Shown piece by piece: positions 6,544-14,463 of a DNA stretch of 21,663 nt (the first letter of the stretch is position 1; each line of letters begins with the position of its first letter). The stretch lies in NCBI GenBank assembly GCA_900548815.1, contig URLR01000034.1, positions 1-21,663 of the forward strand, in the 5' to 3' direction. Origin of the DNA: an uncultured Collinsella sp. (GTDB lineage Bacteria > Actinomycetota > Coriobacteriia > Coriobacteriales > Coriobacteriaceae). The notes below the pieces were generated by a model that saw only the letters and a program-made list of their open reading frames with translations, made no database searches and was not told the DNA's origin. Position numbers and translations under genes: made by a program.

Positions 6544-8253
6544 ATGGGAATGTATCAGGGAGTCAACGCTTCCGAGGGCATCGGTATCGGCACCGTCATG
6601 GTCGCCGTCGATCCCGACTTGACGTTTGAGCCGCACGAGGTTGCTGATTCGGCAGCAGAGAAGGAGCGCTATCAGTCCGCTCTTTCGGTCTTCTGCGAGA
6701 AGACCCAGGCTCAGGCCGACCACATGAAGGAGACGGTGGGCGAGGCCGAGGCCGAGATCATGAGCGGACACATTGTCCTGGCTCAGGACCCGGGCATGAC
6801 CGACGCCATCAACGCCGCCATTGATGGCGGTACCTGCGCCGAGCAGGCGCTCATGGACACCTCGACCATGTTCGAGAACATGTTCCTGTCTATGGACGAC
6901 GAGATGTTCCGTCTGCGCGCGGCCGACATCGCCGACATCCGCACCGGTATTCTGGCCGAGCTGCTGGGCAAGGAGGTCGTCGACCTCTCCGTCCTGCCCG
7001 AAAACACTGTCGTTGTCGTGCACGACCTCACGCCGTCCATGACCGCCACGATCGATAAGGCCCACGTTGCCGGTATCGTCACCGAGACCGGTGGCCGCAC
7101 GTCGCACTCCGCGATTATTGCGCGCGCCCTCGAGATCCCGGCTGTCCTTTCGGTTTCCAACAGCTGCACCGCGCTGCGCAACGGTATGACCGTTGTCGTC
7201 GACGGTGGCAAGGGTATCGTTGAGGCCGATCCCGACGAGGAGACGCTCGCTGCCTACACCGCCAAGGCCGAGGCCTTCGCTGCCGAGAAGGCAGCCCTCG
7301 AGGCCTTCCGTGGCAAGCCGTCCGTGACTGCCGATGGCATCAAGAAGATCATCGCCTGTAACATCGGTAACCCCGATGACGTGCCCAACGCGCTCGATCA
7401 CGACGCCGAGGCCATCGGTCTGTTCCGCTCCGAGTTCCTGTTCATGGACTCTGCTGAGCTTCCTTCCGAGGAGGAGCAGTTCAACGCCTACCGTAAGGTC
7501 GCCAGCGCGCTCAAGGGTGCTCCGGTCATCATCCGCACGCTCGATGTGGGTGGCGACAAGGAGATTCCGTATCTGCACATGGTCAAGGAAGATAACCCCT
7601 TCATGGGCTTCCGCGCCGTGCGTTACTGCCTGGCCAATCCCGACCAGTACAAGGTCCAGCTCCGCGCTCTGCTGCGCGCCAGCGCCTTCGGTGACGTCAA
7701 GATCATGATCCCGCTCGTCACCTGCGTCGAGGAGGTCTTGGCTGTCAAGGAGCTCGTCGAGCAGTGCAAGGCCGAGCTGACCGAAGAGGGTCGCAAGTTC
7801 AACGAGAACATCGAGGTCGGCATCATGGTCGAGACGCCCGCCGCTTCGCTGCTCGCAGACCGTCTGGCCGAGGTCGCCGACTTCTTCTCCATCGGCACCA
7901 ACGACCTGATCGGCTACACCATGTGCGCCGACCGTGGCAACGACACCATCTCCAACCTGTACCAGGTGTACTATCCCGCCGTGCTTCGCTCGCTCAAGAA
8001 CATCATCGAGAGCGGTGTGAAGGCCGGCATCATGGTTGGTATGTGCGGCGAGGCCGCTGCCGATCCGCTGCTCGAGCCGCTGCTGATCAGCTGGGGCCTG
8101 GAGGAGTTCTCGATGAGCGCTCCGTCCATCCTGCGCGCCCGCAAGACTATCAGCCAGTGGACCAAGGCCGAGTGCGACGAGCTCGCCGAGAAGGCTCTCG
8201 CCTGCAACACCGCCGCCGAGGTCAAGGCACTGCTCGAGTCCGCAGCTCGCTAA
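6544..8253 (+). CDS. ptsI: PTS enzyme I (phosphoenolpyruvate-protein phosphotransferase)
   Basis: Cytoplasmic enzyme that takes phosphate from phosphoenolpyruvate and donates it to HPr His15. From 6544 it is 569 residues, the normal length. The phospho-histidine is His188 in GGRTSHSAIIAR. The C-terminal PEP-binding barrel shows FLFMDSAELPSEEEQF, VIIRTLDVGGDKEIPY, FFSIGTNDLIGYTM, and the catalytic Cys501 in GMCGEAAAD. Two close ATGs (6544 and 6550) both follow the purine-rich GGAGAGAGGA; the first has GGAG six bases away and is chosen. The frame extends 16 codons upstream into the preceding terminator, which argues against that longer form. It lies between ptsH and a PfkB kinase gene 74 bases downstream, probably co-transcribed with the latter. 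Confidence 0.95.
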   Translation: MGMYQGVNASEGIGIGTVMVAVDPDLTFEPHEVADSAAEKERYQSALSVFCEKTQAQADHMKETVGEAEAEIMSGHIVLAQDPGMTDAINAAIDGGTCAEQALMDTSTMFENMFLSMDDEMFRLRAADIADIRTGILAELLGKEVVDLSVLPENTVVVVHDLTPSMTATIDKAHVAGIVTETGGRTSHSAIIARALEIPAVLSVSNSCTALRNGMTVVVDGGKGIVEADPDEETLAAYTAKAEAFAAEKAALEAFRGKPSVTADGIKKIIACNIGNPDDVPNALDHDAEAIGLFRSEFLFMDSAELPSEEEQFNAYRKVASALKGAPVIIRTLDVGGDKEIPYLHMVKEDNPFMGFRAVRYCLANPDQYKVQLRALLRASAFGDVKIMIPLVTCVEEVLAVKELVEQCKAELTEEGRKFNENIEVGIMVETPAASLLADRLAEVADFFSIGTNDLIGYTMCADRGNDTISNLYQVYYPAVLRSLKNIIESGVKAGIMVGMCGEAAADPLLEPLLISWGLEEFSMSAPSILRARKTISQWTKAECDELAEKALACNTAAEVKALLESAAR

Positions 8254-8270
8254 TTTGGTATCAGGGGTAA

Positions 8271-8300
8271 CCGCGTGGTTGGAATGGGCCGGCCACGCGG
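8271..8300 (+). other. Intercistronic hairpin before the first PfkB kinase
   Basis: CCGCGTGG (8271-8278) and CCACGCGG (8293-8300) form an 8 bp stem with a 14 base loop in the 74 base gap after ptsI. There is no T-run, so an mRNA stability or processing element is more likely than a terminator. The ribosome binding site AGGGGG at 8313-8318 is outside the stem. Confidence 0.5.
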
Positions 8301-8327
8301 CCCTCACATATACAGGGGGTACTGTAA

Positions 8328-9260
8328 ATGTTCTACACGCTAACCGCTAACCCGGCTGTCGACATGACGGTTTCGAGCTCTCCGCTCGAGCCCGATGAGA
8401 ACGTCCGCACCGGCTCGGCCAGCTACACGGCTAACGGCAAGGGCCTCGACGTGTCCTTCGCCTTTAAGAAGATGGGCGTCGACACCGTCGCGCTCGGCTT
8501 CTTCGCTGGCTTCACGGGCAAGTTCATCGTCGAGGAGGTCATGAACCTGGGTTGCCTCTGCCGCCCGGTCTGGACCGACGGTATCACGCGCATTAACACC
8601 TACGTCAACGATGGCCAGCACGAGTACGGCATCCTGAACCCGGGTGCTCCTATTACGCCGCAGCACCAGGAGGAGCTCTACAACATCCTGGATACCGCGG
8701 GCGATCTTGAGTGCCTGATCGTCTCCGGCTCCGTTCCTCCCAAAGCTACGCCCGACTTCCTGGCTCAGGTCATGGAGCACGCTCAGGCTCGTGGCGCCGA
8801 CGTCGTCTTGGACCTGTCCTCCGACAAGCTCAAGGAGCTCGCTCACAAGAAGCCGCTGCTCATCAAGCCGAACCATCACGAGATGAAGGCCATCTTCGGC
8901 GTGCCGGTCGACACCGACGACGAGGTTCGCGTCGCCATGAAGATGGCTCACGACGCTGGCGTTCAGAACGTGCTGCTCACCCGTGGTAGCCGCGGTGACG
9001 CTTACTTCTCCAACGGCGAGGACATCTGGTACGCCAAGCGTGAGTTCAACATCAAGCTGGTTTCTTCCGTCTGCGCCGGCGACTGCACCCTCGCTGCGTT
9101 CCTGCACAAGTGGTACAGGGATCGCGACAACGTCGAGGAGGCCATGAAGCTTGCTATGGCCACCGGCGCCAACGTTGCCGAGTCTGTCGGTATTGGCGAC
9201 TTCGGTCACGTCGATGAGTACAGCAAGCGCGTTGCTGTCCGCAAGCTCGATCGTCAGTAA
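8328..9260 (+). CDS. 1-phosphofructokinase family hexose kinase (PfkB family), copy 1
   Basis: PfkB/ribokinase-family sugar-phosphate kinase, probably converting fructose 1-phosphate to fructose 1,6-bisphosphate, which would complete fructose entry into glycolysis. 310 residues. It shows the N-terminal NPAVD, the substrate-loop region TRINTYVN, IVSGSVPP and KPNHHEM. The catalytic base is Asp252, but the usual GAGD anion-hole motif reads CAGD (249-252), the GGKG motif reads NGKG (36-39), and the C-terminal GGDGA-type motif reads GSRGDA. The neighbouring paralogue shares the first two changes but keeps GGDGA, so this copy is the more diverged and its substrate is less certain; tagatose 6-phosphate is an alternative. 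It sits directly after ptsI and ends at a strong terminator. Confidence 0.88.
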   Translation: MFYTLTANPAVDMTVSSSPLEPDENVRTGSASYTANGKGLDVSFAFKKMGVDTVALGFFAGFTGKFIVEEVMNLGCLCRPVWTDGITRINTYVNDGQHEYGILNPGAPITPQHQEELYNILDTAGDLECLIVSGSVPPKATPDFLAQVMEHAQARGADVVLDLSSDKLKELAHKKPLLIKPNHHEMKAIFGVPVDTDDEVRVAMKMAHDAGVQNVLLTRGSRGDAYFSNGEDIWYAKREFNIKLVSSVCAGDCTLAAFLHKWYRDRDNVEEAMKLAMATGANVAESVGIGDFGHVDEYSKRVAVRKLDRQ

Positions 9261-9290
9261 TCGAAACGCGACACATTCGTGCGCATGCGG

Positions 9291-9320
9291 CGCCCCGGTT
9301 TCGGCCGGGGCGTCTTTTTT
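9291..9320 (+). terminator. Rho-independent terminator after PfkB copy 1
   Basis: Stem CGCCCCGG (9291-9298) and CCGGGGCG (9305-9312), 6 base loop, then six T at 9315-9320. It ends the ptsI-PfkB transcript, so the next kinase needs its own promoter. Confidence 0.9.
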
Positions 9321-9409
9321 GTTCCGCCATGGGGGAGAGGTGTCCTGCCGTGCTTCATCGCTTCCACACCGTTCACCGAGTTGTTGTAGCCTTTTGTCGT
9401 TGCGTGGAA

Positions 9410-9415
9410 TATACT
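9410..9415 (+). promoter_or_regulatory. Probable -10 box for PfkB copy 2
   Basis: TATACT lies 35 bases upstream of the start codon and downstream of a terminator. The best -35 candidate, TTGTAG (9384-9389), is 20 bases away, which is long, so the -35 is uncertain. Confidence 0.45.
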
Positions 9416-9449
9416 TTCATTAACACGTTGCTTTGTGAAAGGAACATTC

Positions 9450-10382
9450 ATGATTTACACGCTCACTGCAAATCCCGCCATTGACTACAACATTGCCTGC
9501 GACGGTCTATCCGCCAACACAGTCACGCGTACCCGCAACGCGGTCTATACGCCCAACGGCAAGGGCCTCAACGTCTCGTTTACGCTTGACCACTACGGTG
9601 TCGACACCACGATCCTGGGTTTCTTCGCCGGCTTCTCGGGCGAGTTCATCGTCAAGGGCGCCGAGGCCCTGGGCGTGCCCGTCAAGCCCGTGTGGACCGA
9701 CGGCATCACGCGTGTCAACGTGTTCCTCAACGCCGGTCCCGACACCGAGTACAACATGGTCAATGCCGGTGCCGCCATCAACGAGGCCAATGAGCAGGAG
9801 ATGTTTGAGCTCATCGATTCGCTCGATGACATGACCTGCCTGGTTATCAGCGGCTCGCTGCCTCCCAACACTTCCGAGGGCTTCCTGGCCGAGGTCCTGC
9901 GCCGCGTCAAGGCCAAGGGGGCCGAGTTCGTCCTCGACATCTCGAGCCATCAGCTGGCAGACCTCATTGCCATGGAGCCGCTGCTGATCAAGCCCAATGA
10001 CGACGAGCTGCTCGACATCTTTGGCATTAAGGTGAGCGGTGGCGATGACGAGTCCGTCAAGGGCGCGATGGCCGAGCTGCACGCCAAGGGCGCCAAGAAT
10101 GTACTGCTGACCCTTGGTGGCGATGGCGCGTATTTCTCCAACGGCGAGCACATCTGGTTTGCCAACCGCACCTTTGAGGTCAAGCTGCTGTCGACCGTCT
10201 GCGCCGGCGATTCCTCCCTCGCTGCCTTCCTGTCCGTGTGGCATGACGCCCCCGAGCGCGTTGAGGATGCCTTGCGTCTTTCGATGGCCACCGGCGCCAA
10301 TGTGGTCGAGTGCCCTGGTCTGGGCGATTTTGCCAAGGTGGATGAATACAAGAAGAACATCGAGGTTCGCCAGGTCTGCTAG
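9450..10382 (+). CDS. 1-phosphofructokinase family hexose kinase (PfkB family), copy 2
   Basis: Paralogue of the preceding gene with the same 310-residue length and alignable throughout (shared NPA-D start, NGKGL, VSF, GFFAGF-G-FIV, VWTDGITR, CAGD). Catalytic Asp254 lies in CAGD (251-254), where the family usually has GAGD; the nucleotide-binding LGGDGAYFSNG is conserved, unlike in copy 1. The expected reaction is fructose 1-phosphate to fructose 1,6-bisphosphate or a close tagatose equivalent. The ATG at 9450 follows AAAGGAA by seven bases; the five extra upstream codons are not conserved in the paralogue. It is a single-gene transcript between two terminators with its own -10 box. This looks like local duplication followed by separate regulation. 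Confidence 0.9.
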   Translation: MIYTLTANPAIDYNIACDGLSANTVTRTRNAVYTPNGKGLNVSFTLDHYGVDTTILGFFAGFSGEFIVKGAEALGVPVKPVWTDGITRVNVFLNAGPDTEYNMVNAGAAINEANEQEMFELIDSLDDMTCLVISGSLPPNTSEGFLAEVLRRVKAKGAEFVLDISSHQLADLIAMEPLLIKPNDDELLDIFGIKVSGGDDESVKGAMAELHAKGAKNVLLTLGGDGAYFSNGEHIWFANRTFEVKLLSTVCAGDSSLAAFLSVWHDAPERVEDALRLSMATGANVVECPGLGDFAKVDEYKKNIEVRQVC

Positions 10383-10404
10383 CCGCATCGATACATCGTT
10401 GCCG

Positions 10405-10440
10405 AACACCCGCTTTGGATTACCAAGGCGGATGTTTTTT
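10405..10440 (+). terminator. Rho-independent terminator after PfkB copy 2
   Basis: Arms AACACCCGCTTTGG (10405-10418) and CCAAGGCGGATGTT (10423-10436) pair with one mismatch and one G-U, loop ATTA, ending in six T. Confidence 0.9.
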
Positions 10441-10577
10441 GCGCGCTGAACGTATGTGGCGTCTGCTGTCTCGTTTTATCTAATCAACGACGCGATTGCG
10501 TGTGCGCGCTTTCTCGTTTCTTGTTAGACTTCTTGAGAACCATCGATTAACGCTCACAAGTGCAGGAGGCCATAGGC

Positions 10578-11972
10578 ATGTGCAATGTTTCGCTCAACGG
10601 TACGCAACCGTCCGATGCGTCCCTGCGTGTCCTGCGCGCGCTTGAGGCGGCTGGTCTTGAGGCTTGGTACGTGGGCGGTTGGGTGCGCGACGCCCTGATG
10701 GGGTGCCCCAGCCACGATGTTGATATGTGCTGTAGCGGCCTGTGGCAGGAGTCCAAGGCGGCGCTGGAGGCCGCCGGCATCGTGGTTGTGGAGTCGGGCA
10801 TTAAATTTGGCGGAATCACGGCTATTTCTGATGGCGAGCGTATCGAGGTCACCACGTACCGTCTGGATGGCTTCTATACCGATGGGCGCCATCCTCAGAG
10901 CGTCGAGCGCGCCGCCTCGCTCGAGGACGATCTGGCGCGCCGCGACTTTACCGTCAACGCCATGGCCTGGCATCCCGAGCGCGGGCTTGTCGACCGCTAC
11001 GACGGCCAGGGTGATCTGGAGCGCAAGCTGATTCGCGCTGTCGGTGATCCCAAGCGTCGCTTTAACGAGGACGCCCTGCGCATGCTGCGTGCGGTGCGCT
11101 TTGCCTGCCGTCTGGACTTTATGATTGAGCCCGAGACTAAGCGTGCGCTTGCCGAGTGCGCGCCGCTGCTCGATGCCGTGGCGCGCGAGCGTGTGGGTAT
11201 TGAGCTCGAGGGCATTCTTTCGACCGGTCATGGGGGAGACGCGATGCTTCGCTATCCCGAGCTCATCTGTGCCGCTGTGCCCGAGTTGGCAGCGGGTCGC
11301 GGGTTTGATCAGCGAAGTGTCTACCATGCGTTTAACGTCTACGAGCATATCGCCCGTGTGCTGACAGTGGCAGGGGAGCTGGCGCTGTGCGACGGCGTCG
11401 CGCCATCGTCGAGCCTTATGTGGGCGGCGTTTTTGCACGATGTCTCCAAGCCCGAGTGCTTTACGGTCGATCACGCCGGCAGCGGACACTTCTACGGTCA
11501 TCCCGAGCTCGGCGCCAAGAAAGCGCGCGTCATTATGGATCGCCTGGCTCTCTCGCACGACCTGGTGCGCGACGTGTGCCTGCTCATCAAATATCACGAC
11601 AAACCGCTGCGTCCCGAGCGATCCTGCCTGCTCAATATGATGTGTGCGCTTTCTGGCGAGGGCGTCGACACGGCCCGTCTGATTGACGAGCTCATGGACC
11701 TTAAGCGTGCTGACACGCTCGGCAAGGCCCCGTCGTGCTTCTATTACGTTGAGACGATTGAGGAGATGCGCGCGATGGCGCACGAGCTGCTGAAGACAGG
11801 GGAGCCCTATACGCTCAAGATGCTCGCCATCAACGGCGGCGACCTGATCCGTGCCGGAGTCAAGCCCGGGCCGGAACTGGGTCAGCTTCTCAACTCCGCC
11901 CTCGACGCCGTGATCGAAGACAACATTCCCAACGATCGCGAAGCTCTTTTGGTCCATCTCAGCTTGAATTAG
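10578..11972 (+). CDS. cca: CCA tRNA nucleotidyltransferase
   Basis: Adds or repairs the 3' CCA of tRNAs. From the ATG at 10578 it is 464 residues. The class II polymerase-beta head shows GGWVRDALMG (33-42) and the metal-binding HDVDM (46-50), then RRDFTVNAMAWHP and RRFNEDALRMLRAVRFA; a C-terminal HD domain includes FLHDVSK (His287-Asp288). A GTG at 10560 is in frame, but the ATG has AGGAGG eight bases upstream (10564-10569), and that site would lie inside the longer version, so the ATG is preferred. It is monocistronic between two terminator-like hairpins, and the tRNA pair that follows encodes its CCA ends in the genome, so for these the enzyme would act in repair. Confidence 0.94.
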   Translation: MCNVSLNGTQPSDASLRVLRALEAAGLEAWYVGGWVRDALMGCPSHDVDMCCSGLWQESKAALEAAGIVVVESGIKFGGITAISDGERIEVTTYRLDGFYTDGRHPQSVERAASLEDDLARRDFTVNAMAWHPERGLVDRYDGQGDLERKLIRAVGDPKRRFNEDALRMLRAVRFACRLDFMIEPETKRALAECAPLLDAVARERVGIELEGILSTGHGGDAMLRYPELICAAVPELAAGRGFDQRSVYHAFNVYEHIARVLTVAGELALCDGVAPSSSLMWAAFLHDVSKPECFTVDHAGSGHFYGHPELGAKKARVIMDRLALSHDLVRDVCLLIKYHDKPLRPERSCLLNMMCALSGEGVDTARLIDELMDLKRADTLGKAPSCFYYVETIEEMRAMAHELLKTGEPYTLKMLAINGGDLIRAGVKPGPELGQLLNSALDAVIEDNIPNDREALLVHLSLN

Positions 11973-12002
11973 CTACCCAGTTTACCTGCGTGTTCCATAA
12001 CC

Positions 12003-12021
12003 TGCCGACATTTTTTCGGCA
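12003..12021 (+). terminator. Weak hairpin after cca
   Basis: TGCCGA (12003-12008) and TCGGCA (12016-12021) with a T-rich loop, 30 bases after the cca stop. There is no clean T-run after the stem, only AATTTGGAATTTC, so termination would be weak or factor-assisted. Confidence 0.4.
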
Positions 12022-12036
12022 ATTTGGAATTTCTTC

Positions 12037-12065
12037 TTGCGCTGACGTTTTTTGTCCCGTAATAT
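12037..12065 (+). promoter_or_regulatory. Promoter of the tRNA-Glu pair
   Basis: TTGCGC (12037-12042) and TAATAT (12060-12065) are separated by exactly 17 bases and lie 35 bases before the first tRNA. This is the best sigma-70-like promoter in the window. Confidence 0.65.
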
Positions 12066-12099
12066 ATTTCCTCGCAGCACGGCAGTGCAGATGTCATGT

Positions 12100-12176
12100 G
12101 GCCCGTTCGTCTAGCGGTTTAGGACGCCGCCCTCTCAAGGCGGAGATCACCAGTTCGAATCTGGTACGGGCTACCA
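12100..12176 (+). tRNA. tRNA-Glu (CTC), copy 1
   Basis: Seventy-seven bases including an encoded CCA end. Acceptor GGCCCGT pairs with ACGGGCT (G1 with U72). D arm GTCT/GGAC; anticodon stem CCGCC/GGCGG with loop CTCTCAA; T arm holds GTTCGAATC. Anticodon CTC at 12134-12136 reads GAG, a glutamate codon used heavily in the proteins here. Confidence 0.96.
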
Positions 12177-12198
12177 CTTCTTTTCTGCTGAGGCTTAT

Positions 12199-12275
12199 GG
12201 CCCGTTCGTCTAGCGGTTTAGGATGCCGCCCTCTCAAGGCGGAGATCACCAGTTCGAATCTGGTACGGGCTACCA
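12199..12275 (+). tRNA. tRNA-Glu (CTC), copy 2
   Basis: Same 77-base structure as copy 1, 22 bases downstream. The only difference is C to T at 12224 in the D stem (GGAC to GGAT), which turns a G-C pair into a G-U pair. Anticodon CTC at 12233-12235; CCA encoded. Probably the same transcript as copy 1. Confidence 0.96.
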
Positions 12276-12285
12276 TGCATGTTAT

Positions 12286-12317
12286 ACCCGGTCTTCCCAT
12301 AGAAGGCCGGGTTTTTT
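12286..12317 (+). terminator. Rho-independent terminator after the tRNA-Glu pair
   Basis: ACCCGGTCTTC and GAAGGCCGGGT pair (one G-U) around a CCATA loop, followed by six T (12312-12317), ten bases after the second tRNA. Confidence 0.92.
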
Positions 12318-12425
12318 ATTTTCAAACAACCGTCTGCAATTCCCGTTTGAACCAGAGCTTTGCGTTCTGCCTATGGCCCTTACGGGTACAATATCCAAGA
12401 TATTTTGACTGTTAGAAGGAGTCTC

Positions 12426-13733
12426 ATGACGGAGTCCTCTCAGCATACGTTTAAGCCCCAGGTCGAGGTTGAGGCCTCGGGCGGAGATGACAATAAGAGC
12501 GCACGCCGCGGCGCCATCTTTATCGGCGTCGTGCTGGTGGGTTATATCGTCTATCTGGTGGTAACCGGGCAGATGGGGCAGTTCTGGGCCGCAATGTCGA
12601 GCGTCCAGGCGCCATGGCTCGTTGTCGCGTGTCTCTGCATGTTCATGTATCTGTTCTTTGGCATTGTGGCCTATGCGATCGCCGTCTGGCTCGATCCCAA
12701 TTCGCCCGTCGGCATCCGCGACCTGATCTCGGTCGAGGCGAGTGGCATCTTCTTTGGTAACCTGACGCCCATGATGATGGGCTCCACCCCGGCTCAAATC
12801 TATCGCCTGACCAAGGCCGGCCAAAACGTGGGCGAGGCCGGCGCCACGCAATTCACGCGTTTTATCGTGTACCAGTTTGGCCTCGTTGCCTGGGGCGCTA
12901 TCTTACTGCTTGCTCGCATGCCGTTTTTTGCCGAGCGCTATGGCGACATGACGTTGCTGTGCGTCTTTAGCTTTGGTGGGCACTGCTGCATCTTGCTGGG
13001 CATCTTCGCCGTCGCGCTCATGCCTAAGACCGTCACGCGCGTCGCCCATTGCATCATCAATTGGCTTGAGCGCATTGGTGTCTCGGCCACTAAGATCGAG
13101 GGATGGCGCACGTTTGTCGATGGCGAGATCTACTCCTTCTCCGAGAAGTTCAAGCTTTCAGCCGGACATTTTTCTTCCATGCTGCTCACGGTGGTCATCA
13201 CCATGCTGCAACTCGCGTTTTTCTATCTGGTGCCGTATTTCCTGATGCTTGCCTTTGGCCACCACGAGGTCGACTTTTTCTCGGTCATGGCCGCGAGCGC
13301 CTTTGTCCAGCTGCTGAGCTCTGCGGTCCCCCTGCCCGGTGGAACTGGTGGCGCTGAGGGCGGCTTTGCATTGTTCTTGGGTCATTTCTTTGGGTCGGCT
13401 TCGACCGCCGGCTATCTGCTGTGGCGCCTCATTACGTTTATTGCGCCGACCATTTTGGCTGCGCCCTTGCTGGGACTTAAGAGCGCCCACAACGAGAGCA
13501 TCCATGCGCGCTGGGATCGTGTGATGCGCAAGCTCGGCCGCACGCCTCAGACGCCCTCTGCGCCCACTATGCCGCACCCCACGAATGCTGTTACCGTTGA
13601 TCCCAAGAAGCGCGCTCAGAAGGCTTCTGGGACCGCTAAGCCGGCTCATAAAGCCTATGTGCGCCAGACAGGCGATGGTATTCGCGTATCTCCGTCGGCA
13701 CTCAATAAGAAGAAGCATCCCAAGTCGCAGTAG
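12426..13733 (+). CDS. UPF0104 / lysylphosphatidylglycerol synthase-type flippase membrane protein
   Basis: Integral membrane protein of 435 residues resembling the transmembrane (flippase-like) half of MprF, known as the LPG_synthase_TM or YbhN family. It lacks the C-terminal synthase domain of MprF. Hydrophobic segments lie near 30-48, 63-88, 102-118, 147-163, 176-199, 252-276, 284-302 and 328-350. The family signature PLPGGTGGAEGGF is at 302-314. A basic, Pro/Lys-rich tail of about 80 residues follows and is probably cytoplasmic. The ATG at 12426 has AAGGAG six bases upstream. A TACAAT -10 lies at 12387-12392 without a good -35. Lipid or glycolipid translocation is the family expectation; the substrate cannot be read from the sequence. 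Confidence 0.88.
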   Translation: MTESSQHTFKPQVEVEASGGDDNKSARRGAIFIGVVLVGYIVYLVVTGQMGQFWAAMSSVQAPWLVVACLCMFMYLFFGIVAYAIAVWLDPNSPVGIRDLISVEASGIFFGNLTPMMMGSTPAQIYRLTKAGQNVGEAGATQFTRFIVYQFGLVAWGAILLLARMPFFAERYGDMTLLCVFSFGGHCCILLGIFAVALMPKTVTRVAHCIINWLERIGVSATKIEGWRTFVDGEIYSFSEKFKLSAGHFSSMLLTVVITMLQLAFFYLVPYFLMLAFGHHEVDFFSVMAASAFVQLLSSAVPLPGGTGGAEGGFALFLGHFFGSASTAGYLLWRLITFIAPTILAAPLLGLKSAHNESIHARWDRVMRKLGRTPQTPSAPTMPHPTNAVTVDPKKRAQKASGTAKPAHKAYVRQTGDGIRVSPSALNKKKHPKSQ

Positions 13734-13782
13734 GGCAGTCGTGCGTTCTTCATGATGCGGGGCATATTTGTGCTGTATGGGG

Positions 13783-13806
13783 GATAATCCTCTTACGTAG
13801 ATTATC
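13783..13806. promoter_or_regulatory. Inverted repeat over the probable TetR gene promoter
   Basis: GATAATC (13783-13789) and GATTATC (13800-13806) are a perfect 7 bp inverted repeat with a 10 base spacer. The left arm contains a -10-like GATAAT, 60 bases upstream of the TetR start. Size and position fit an autoregulatory TetR operator, but binding is inferred. Confidence 0.5.
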
Positions 13807-13849
13807 TCTCATCTGTTGATGAATGCTTGCATATCGAAGGGACACGCCC

Positions 13850-14461
13850 ATGGCAACCAGCAAACCGCGTCTTGATCGTCGCATCATTCGCAGCCGTAAT
13901 GCCATCCTTTCGGCTTTCGAGCGCCTGCTCATGGAAAAGCCGCTGGCAGACATTACGGTGAGTGCCATCGCGCGCGAGGCCAATGTCGACCGCAAGACCT
14001 TTTACGTTCACTTTGGTACGGTTGACGGCCTGCTCGATGCCATTGCCGTCGATGTGGTGGAGATGATTGTCGACTCGGTCGAGAAAACGCTTGCTTCTAT
14101 GGACGGTGACACCAGCGAGCGCGCTCTTGGCGCGGCGGCGACCTTCTTTAAAACCGTTAATGAGGCACTGTGCAACAACTTAGTGCTTAATCGTCAGCTG
14201 ATCGAGAATATTCCGCTCGATGATTTCATGGCTCGTCTTCGTGCGCCGCTCGAACATGAGATTGCCGAGCGCGATCTGCTGCCCCAAGGTCTCAAGGACG
14301 AGATGTTCGACTACTATCTGGCGTTTTTGCTGTCGGGTATTATCGGTATCTATCGCACGTGGGCGCTGTCTGACGGCTCGGTTCCTATCGAGCGCGTCTC
14401 TGAGGTCGCCAATGATCTGACTCTCAATGGTCTGTCGAGTCTGGAATCTCGCTTGGATTAG
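13850..14461 (+). CDS. TetR/AcrR family transcriptional regulator
   Basis: DNA-binding regulator of 203 residues, typical of TetR. The N-terminal helix-turn-helix is clear: ITVSAIAREANVDRKTFYVHF at about 34-54, followed by GTVDGLLDAI. The C-terminal helical ligand domain is diverged and its effector unknown. The ATG at 13850 follows GAAGGGA by seven bases; an upstream in-frame ATG at 13823 would include the ribosome binding site and is less likely. The adjacent upstream gene in the same orientation is the membrane protein, a possible target, but a palindrome just upstream suggests at least self-control. Its stop codon is immediately followed by a transposase remnant, the last core-like gene before the accessory region. 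Confidence 0.9.
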   Translation: MATSKPRLDRRIIRSRNAILSAFERLLMEKPLADITVSAIAREANVDRKTFYVHFGTVDGLLDAIAVDVVEMIVDSVEKTLASMDGDTSERALGAAATFFKTVNEALCNNLVLNRQLIENIPLDDFMARLRAPLEHEIAERDLLPQGLKDEMFDYYLAFLLSGIIGIYRTWALSDGSVPIERVSEVANDLTLNGLSSLESRLD

Positions 14462-14463
14462 GC

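Noticed and set aside
6523..8307. 594-codon minus-strand open frame across ptsI
   Set aside because: Shadow of ptsI codon bias; composition is Asp/Gly/Val/Leu-rich without motifs, and there is no sensible ribosome binding site or operon context.
10554..11957. 467-codon minus-strand open frame across cca
   Set aside because: Antisense shadow; the plus-strand gene has all CCA-transferase motifs.
12110..12300. Short frames with the repeated peptide ARTRFELVISALRGR
   Set aside because: This is the translated complement of the two tRNA-Glu genes, a well-known annotation error.
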